Assembly: GCA_963797485.1 (NCBI GenBank)
Contig: CAWCPF010000003.1
Location: 806,001 to 870,000 of the forward strand
Length of the DNA: 64,000 nucleotides
DNA from: CAWAND01 sp963797485
Lineage (GTDB): Bacteria; Chloroflexota; Anaerolineae; Anaerolineales; E44-bin32
Reading direction: 5' to 3'
Made by a program: the position numbers and the translations under genes. This document shows positions 59,090 to 64,000 of this stretch, piece by piece; the first letter of the stretch is position 1, and every line of letters starts with the position of its first letter. The notes beneath the pieces were generated by a model. That model saw only the letters and a list, made by a program, of their open reading frames with translations, made no database searches and was not told the DNA's origin.

Positions 59090-60019
59090 ATGCGGCACGC
59101 CAACTCGATCGACTCCCTGAATCTGGACGATTGTGAGCTGACCATCGGCTCGTTTGACGGCGTCCACCTGGGCCACCGCCAGCTCATCGGGCGGATGCTC
59201 GAGGCGGCCCGGACGGCGGGGCGCCCGGCGGCGGTGCTGTCGTTCTTTCCGCATCCGTCTGTGGTGCTGCGGGGGTCGAAGCCGACCTTTTATCTGAGTT
59301 CGCCGGAGGACAAGGCGCGCGTGCTGGCCGGCCTGGGGGTCGACTACGTCATCAACCAGACCTTTGACGCCGCGCTGTCGAAGCGTTCGGCGGCCGATTT
59401 TCTGGATTGGATCGGCAGCCGCCTGCACCAGTCCGGGCTGTGGGTCGGGCCCGATTTCGCCCTTGGCCACCGGCGCGAGGGGGATGTCGCGTATCTGCGT
59501 GCGGCCGGCCCTGCCCGCGGTTTCGAGCTGCACATCGTCGAGCCGCTGCGGCTGGCGGGCGAGGTGGTCAGCTCGACGCGCGTGCGCGACGCCCTGCGGG
59601 CCGGCGAGGTCGGCTGGGCGCGGATCCTGCTCGGGGAGGCCTTCAGCCTGCCGCTTCGACTTCGCCCGGAAGAGGCTCCAAACGTGCCCGAGGGTGTGTG
59701 GGCGGCGCAGGCTGAAATCTCAGAAGAGCGCGCCTGCCCGAGGCTGGGCTGGTATGCCGCTCGGCTGAGCCTGGGGGAGGTTTCGCAACCGGCTCTGGCG
59801 CACGTCGTGCGCGCGCCGGTGGCGGGCGGACCGGTGGAGCCGTCGCTGATCCAGGTTCTGGCGGACGGGGAGACGCCGGCCCCAAAGGGCGCCGCCGCCC
59901 GTTTGGCGTTTGTTGACCGATGGTCCGATGGGCCGGAAGCCGATACGCAGCCTGGGACGGATTCGGTCCGGAATGCCCTGGTCGCGCTCAGGCATGCCGG
60001 CCCCGACGAGACGGCGTGA
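59090..60019 (+). CDS. ribF: RibF-like FAD synthetase with degenerate kinase domain
   Basis: The N-terminal nucleotidyltransferase is intact: LTIGSFDGVHLGHRQLI, LSFFPHPSVVL, WVGPDFALGHRREGDV and EVVSSTRVRDALRAGEV, as needed to adenylate FMN. The C-terminal riboflavin kinase domain is hard to see. The GRxLGFPTAN signature that binds ATP and metal is missing; only fragments such as EGVWAAQAEI and RLAFVDRW recall the fold. The protein probably cannot phosphorylate riboflavin unless the domain is cryptic. Length is normal (309 residues). It follows truB by 6 bp. Confidence 0.82.
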   Translation: MRHANSIDSLNLDDCELTIGSFDGVHLGHRQLIGRMLEAARTAGRPAAVLSFFPHPSVVLRGSKPTFYLSSPEDKARVLAGLGVDYVINQTFDAALSKRSAADFLDWIGSRLHQSGLWVGPDFALGHRREGDVAYLRAAGPARGFELHIVEPLRLAGEVVSSTRVRDALRAGEVGWARILLGEAFSLPLRLRPEEAPNVPEGVWAAQAEISEERACPRLGWYAARLSLGEVSQPALAHVVRAPVAGGPVEPSLIQVLADGETPAPKGAAARLAFVDRWSDGPEADTQPGTDSVRNALVALRHAGPDETA

Positions 60020-60065
60020 GCCCGGGGCGATTGCCCCGGCAGCCCTTATCCGGAGGCACACTCCC

Positions 60066-60557
60066 ATGACCGACATCGAGGCTCTTCGAAAGCAGCTTCT
60101 GGAATTGATCGACGGCGGGCACGCGCACATGAGCCTGGAACAGGCCGTGGCCGGCTTCCCCATGTCCAGAATCAATCAACGCCCCCCCAACGTGACCTAC
60201 TCCTCATGGGCCCTGCTGGAACACGTCCGCCGCACTCAGGACGATATCGTTCGGTTCATCCTCGAACCCGACTATGTGTCCCCGCCCTGGCCGGTCGGCT
60301 ACTGGCCCGAGGCGGACCAGCCGGCGGATGAAGGCGCCTGGCAGGCGACTCTCGAGGGCTACGCCCGCGACCTGAGCACGCTGCGCGGCCTGGTAGCGGA
60401 TCCGGGGGCCGATCTCACCGGGGACCTTCCGCACGCGCCCGGCTACACCCTGCTTCGGGAGGTCCTGGTGGTGTGCGACCACACCGCCTACCACGTCGGC
60501 GAGTTCGGCATCCTGCGTCAGGTGATGGGCACGTGGCCGGCGGACCGGCAGGGCTAG
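60066..60557 (+). CDS. DinB-superfamily protein
   Basis: A 163-residue four-helix protein of the DinB/YfiT type. Putative metal ligands are His in SWALLEHVRRTQDDIVRFI and the pair in VCDHTAYHVGEFGILRQ, the usual three-histidine arrangement. Many members act as thiol-dependent transferases; no substrate can be assigned. It follows ribF by 46 bp and may be the last gene of the operon. Confidence 0.8.
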   Translation: MTDIEALRKQLLELIDGGHAHMSLEQAVAGFPMSRINQRPPNVTYSSWALLEHVRRTQDDIVRFILEPDYVSPPWPVGYWPEADQPADEGAWQATLEGYARDLSTLRGLVADPGADLTGDLPHAPGYTLLREVLVVCDHTAYHVGEFGILRQVMGTWPADRQG

Positions 60558-60574
60558 CCCCTGGCCTGAATGGT

Positions 60575-60592
60575 TTGTGAATAAAATCACAA
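60575..60592. repeat. Dispersed palindrome, copy 8 (TTGTGA-ATAAAA-TCACAA)
   Basis: A perfect consensus match between the convergent DinB and SURF1 genes, where neither needs a promoter. Confidence 0.75.
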
Positions 60593-60621
60593 AGGCTGCG
60601 TCTGATGCGGGGGTTGGCGCC

Positions 60622-61347
60622 TCATGGAGCGCCGGGCGAGCGGCGGCGGATCCACACCCCGGCGCCGATGACGGCAATCAGAGCAAAGGCAAACCACTGC
60701 AGCGCGTAGCTTAGGTGGGGGCCGTCGGACACGTCCACGTCCGGGTCGGGGATGGGCGGCAGGTCCGATCCAGGCTGTGGGCCGGTCTGGGCAACGTAGA
60801 ACGGCAGGAGCGGGTAGGGCATCTGGACCTGCAGGGCGGGAATGTCCACCGACTGCCAGATGGCGCGAAAGGCGTCCGGGCTGGGCGTGGGCGGCCCGAT
60901 GAAGAAAAAGCTCACCGAAGGCTGAGACGGCATGACCAGCCCTCGAAGCTCGACCGGCCCGGCCAGCCGGTACGCCGTACGCGGTCCGTCTTCGATGGTC
61001 TCAAACGGGATCCAGCCGCGGTCCACCAGCACGGTCGCTGTTTCCCCTTCAAGCTTGAGCGGCGTGATCAGATCCACGCCGGGTTGGTCTTCGAACGAGC
61101 GTGGGCTGAGCAGAATCTCGTGGTCGGGGTCGAATTTGCCGCGCAGGTTGACGGTTCGGTAGGTCCAAGCCGACGGATCGTCGAAGGCGTGTTGAATTGG
61201 TTCGGCTGGCAGGGCCATGCGCCCCCGGATCAGATCATTGTTGGCGCGCCGCTCCTGCAGGCGCGACAGCTGCCAGAAGCCTAGCCGCACGAACACGACG
61301 GCCAACACGGCCGCCAGCGCCAAGAATCCCCAATCGCGTAGACGCAT
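60622..61347 (-). CDS. SURF1 family protein
   Basis: A 241-residue membrane protein with one helix at each end (about 6-24 and 218-236) and an external domain between them. RLGFWQLSRLQERRANN, VLVDRGWIPF and LSYALQWFAFALIAVI are the family hallmarks. SURF1 helps assemble haem-copper cytochrome c oxidase, so the organism probably respires oxygen. No oxidase genes are in the window. Convergent with DinB. Confidence 0.9.
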   Translation of the reverse strand: MRLRDWGFLALAAVLAVVFVRLGFWQLSRLQERRANNDLIRGRMALPAEPIQHAFDDPSAWTYRTVNLRGKFDPDHEILLSPRSFEDQPGVDLITPLKLEGETATVLVDRGWIPFETIEDGPRTAYRLAGPVELRGLVMPSQPSVSFFFIGPPTPSPDAFRAIWQSVDIPALQVQMPYPLLPFYVAQTGPQPGSDLPPIPDPDVDVSDGPHLSYALQWFAFALIAVIGAGVWIRRRSPGAP

Positions 61348-61469
61348 GCCGCCTCCGGGCGTGGGCAGGGCAGACCGATCCAGCCAGCTCGACGCCAGGG
61401 GGCATCATATCACCCGGGGGCTGGAGCCAGGCCGGCGGCAGGCCGGACGCGCCCGCCGTCTGTCCGCCC

Positions 61470-62361
61470 TCAGCCGTCGAGGTGCAGCTCGTCCAGCCGG
61501 GCGCGGGCGAGTTCGAGATAGGCGTCTTCCCGGTCGTACCCCACAAACAGCCTGCCGGCGCGCGCCGCTGCAACGCAAGTGGTCCCGGACCCACAGAAGG
61601 GGTCGAGCACGACCTCGCCCTGGAAGGTGTAGAGCTCGATCAGCCGCCGGGGCAATTCCTCTGGAAACGGCGCCGGGTGGCCCACCTGCCGCGCCGAAAC
61701 CGACGGGAAGGCCCACACGGACTTCGTCCAGGCCAGGAAATCGTCCCGCCCAATCGTGCTTACGCGTCCGTCGGCCGGCCTGGAGAACGAGCCCTTGGAA
61801 AACACCAGGATGTACTCGTGCACATCCCGCAGCACCGGGTTAGAGGCCGATAGCCACGACCCCCAGGCGGTGGAGGAGCCGGCGCTGCCTGCCTTGTCCC
61901 AAATGATCTCCCCGCGCATCAAGAAGCCCAGGTTGAGCATGTCTTCGATCAGGAACGCATGCAGAGGGAGATAGGGTTTGCGGCCCAAATTGGCCAGGTT
62001 GAGGCAGGCCCGCCCGCCCGTGACCAGCACGCGGTAAGCCTCGCTCATGACCCGCTGCAGCAGCTGGCGGTATTCGCCGAGGGTCAGGTCCTGGTCATAC
62101 TCCTTGCTTGCGTTGTAGGGCGGCGAGGTCACCATAAGGTGGACGCTGTGATCGGGCAGTTCGGACATGGTCTCGGACGACTTTGGAAACGAGCGCGTTG
62201 CGGCTCGCCTCCGGGAGGGGGGTCTCCAAATACTGATCAGGTTCGGGCAGGGGCTGATCCCGGTACAGCCGGCTGTTGTAGAAATCCGACGCGTCGTGGC
62301 TGGCGCGCCCGGGGGACCCAAAGGCGCTGGTGCGTGTCCCTGTGCGCTTGCGCCGCGTCAT
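61470..62361 (-). CDS. Orphan DNA methyltransferase (N4-cytosine/N6-adenine), one apparent frameshift
   Basis: A beta-type methyltransferase of about 297 residues. The catalytic motif TSPPYN comes early (SVHLMVTSPPYNASKEYD), while the SAM-binding motif VVLDPFCGSGTTCVAAARAG is C-terminal, a circular order typical of the beta class. SPPY favours N4-cytosine methylation but does not exclude adenine. Frame is lost near 62185, so the N-terminal 58 residues are in another register. No restriction gene lies beside it. The closest neighbour is era, 20 bp upstream on the same strand. Confidence 0.85.
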
Positions 62362-62380
62362 CGCTTCCTCGACGCGTGGC

Positions 62381-63316
<936 letters not shown>

Positions 63317-63322
63317 GGGCTA

Positions 63323-63351
63323 ATTGTGAGCAGAAGGGCGGAGGCTGTCAA
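63323..63351 (-). promoter_or_regulatory. Promoter of era, abutting the start codon
   Basis: TTGACA (63351-63346) and CACAAT (63328-63323) on the minus strand, spaced 17 bp, with six bases before the era ATG. The only leaderless candidate here with a perfect -35. Confidence 0.65.
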
Positions 63352-63390
63352 GGAAGGCCGGAGATCGCCTGGGCTGCCCTTCGCCAATGT

Positions 63391-63396
63391 TACAAT
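63391..63396 (+). promoter_or_regulatory. -10 element of the cupredoxin gene
   Basis: TACAAT about 56 bases before the ATG at 63453; the leader holds GGAGG before AGTTCG. No -35 is evident. Confidence 0.35.
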
Positions 63397-63452
63397 GCCC
63401 GCCTGGGAGCGCGACAAGCGGGAAGTCGGGCGAGAGCCCATGGAGGAGTTCG

Positions 63453-63860
63453 ATGCGTCTCAATTCGCACACAGGGCGATGGTTTATCGGGGCGGCGGTC
63501 GTGGCCGGCCTGCTGCTCGGCGCCTGCGGTCCTCAGCAGGTGTCCATCTCGACGGCGATGTCGGAGTTCCAGTACGACCCGCCCAACTGGGATGTGCCGG
63601 CCAATTCGCTGGTGACCCTCACCCTGACCAACGACGGCACGGCCTTGCATACCTGGACCTTGATGGAATCCGGCTACACGGTGACCCCGCCGTTCACCGC
63701 CGACGACAAAGCGCACGTTCTGCAGGCCTTTCAGGTGGATATCGACCAGACTCTGACGTTCACTTTCACTGCCCCGTCGGAGCCGGGGACGTATGAGATA
63801 GTGTGTTCTGAGCCGGGCCATCTGGAAGCCGGCATGATGGGGAGCCTGACCGTCAAGTAA
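63453..63860 (+). CDS. Cupredoxin-like copper lipoprotein
   Basis: A 135-residue exported protein with the lipobox LLGAC and a single beta-sandwich. Type 1 copper ligands can be read as His in ALHTW, then Cys, His and Met in VCSEPGHLEAGMMGSL, the plastocyanin/sulfocyanin order. It probably carries electrons at the outer face of the membrane, which fits the nearby SURF1 gene. The start at 63453 has GGAGG at a suitable distance. Confidence 0.85.
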   Translation: MRLNSHTGRWFIGAAVVAGLLLGACGPQQVSISTAMSEFQYDPPNWDVPANSLVTLTLTNDGTALHTWTLMESGYTVTPPFTADDKAHVLQAFQVDIDQTLTFTFTAPSEPGTYEIVCSEPGHLEAGMMGSLTVK

Positions 63861-63902
63861 GGCCGAGCGCGGCCCCGTCGGCAGCCTGGTCTCCGGCAGG
63901 GG

Positions 63903-64000
63903 TCAGGGCGCGGGGGTTCGCCGGTAGGTCTCTTTGTCCTGCTTGGCCGCCAGGCGGGCTAGTTTCTTCCCGACTTCGCGCCATTGGATCTTCGAGATTT
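63903..64000 (-). CDS. C-terminal fragment of an unidentified protein (cut by window edge)
   Basis: The last 31 codons of a minus-strand reading frame ending SKIQWREVGKKLARLAAKQD, then KETYRRTPAP and TGA. The amphipathic lysine/arginine-rich helix looks coding and the frame is open to the edge. Too little is present to identify the product. Confidence 0.4.
   Translation of the reverse strand, partial: ISKIQWREVGKKLARLAAKQDKETYRRTPAP

Overview
The window is a high-GC stretch of a bacterial chromosome that looks like a member of the Chloroflexota, most likely class Anaerolineae. This is inferred from gene content: a very long SecA, an unusually extended NusA, a MalT-like ATPase with a C-terminal BTAD regulator, a DHH-CBS-CCA polymerase fusion, a SURF1-like protein, many small lipoproteins, and promoters placed directly against start codons. 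No phage, transposase, CRISPR array or rRNA operon is visible. The only RNA gene is the 5' end of a tRNA-Leu at the left edge.

Layout. 0-14.8 kb: housekeeping and envelope genes (secA, an adenosine-deaminase-like pseudoenzyme, an MBL-fold hydrolase, mutM, comEA, a PduO-type adenosyltransferase, DUF554, a DsbA-like protein, a slipin, an S10 peptidase, a GNAT and a DMT transporter). 15-19.7 kb: a large STAND/TPR/BTAD regulator followed on the same strand by three very small genes, one ending in a glycine-rich tail. 19.8-27.5 kb: a signalling block made of two stand-alone receivers, a tandem-XRE regulator, a receiver-ParA (CpaE-like) protein, an OmpR regulator and two histidine kinases, mostly joined by short overlaps. 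27.5-30.6 kb: a short-chain dehydrogenase with a truncated relative and inverted repeats beside it, DUF503, DUF4230 and lipM. 30.9-41.3 kb: an alpha-glucan locus (two solute-binding lipoproteins, two MalF/MalG permeases, a YesL-like protein, an exported GH57 lipoprotein and a cytoplasmic GH13), with no transporter ATPase. 41.4-49.5 kb: tRNA nucleotidyltransferase fusion, a GNAT, and three tandem LysM/M23 lipoproteins. 49.5-60 kb: a type IIA topoisomerase A subunit divergent from the translation operon nusA-rnpM-infB-rbfA-nrnA-truB-ribF. 60-64 kb: DinB, SURF1, an orphan DNA methyltransferase, era and a cupredoxin lipoprotein.

Two patterns cut across the window. First, a 16-bp palindrome TGTGA-N6-TCACA (often extended to TTTGTGAA-N4-TTCACAAA) occurs eight times: seven copies are intergenic and one overlaps a start region. 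Two copies lie between convergent genes, which a simple promoter operator does not explain. Second, several genes (secA, mutM, the adenosyltransferase, DUF4230, lipM, era) have a -10 hexamer only 6-8 nt before the start codon, which implies leaderless transcripts.

Caution on quality: about fifteen genes, including secA, nusA, infB, rbfA and gyrA/parC, are interrupted by single-base frameshifts while both halves stay well conserved. Uncorrected indels in the assembly are the most economical explanation. I annotate these genes over their full reconstructed span.
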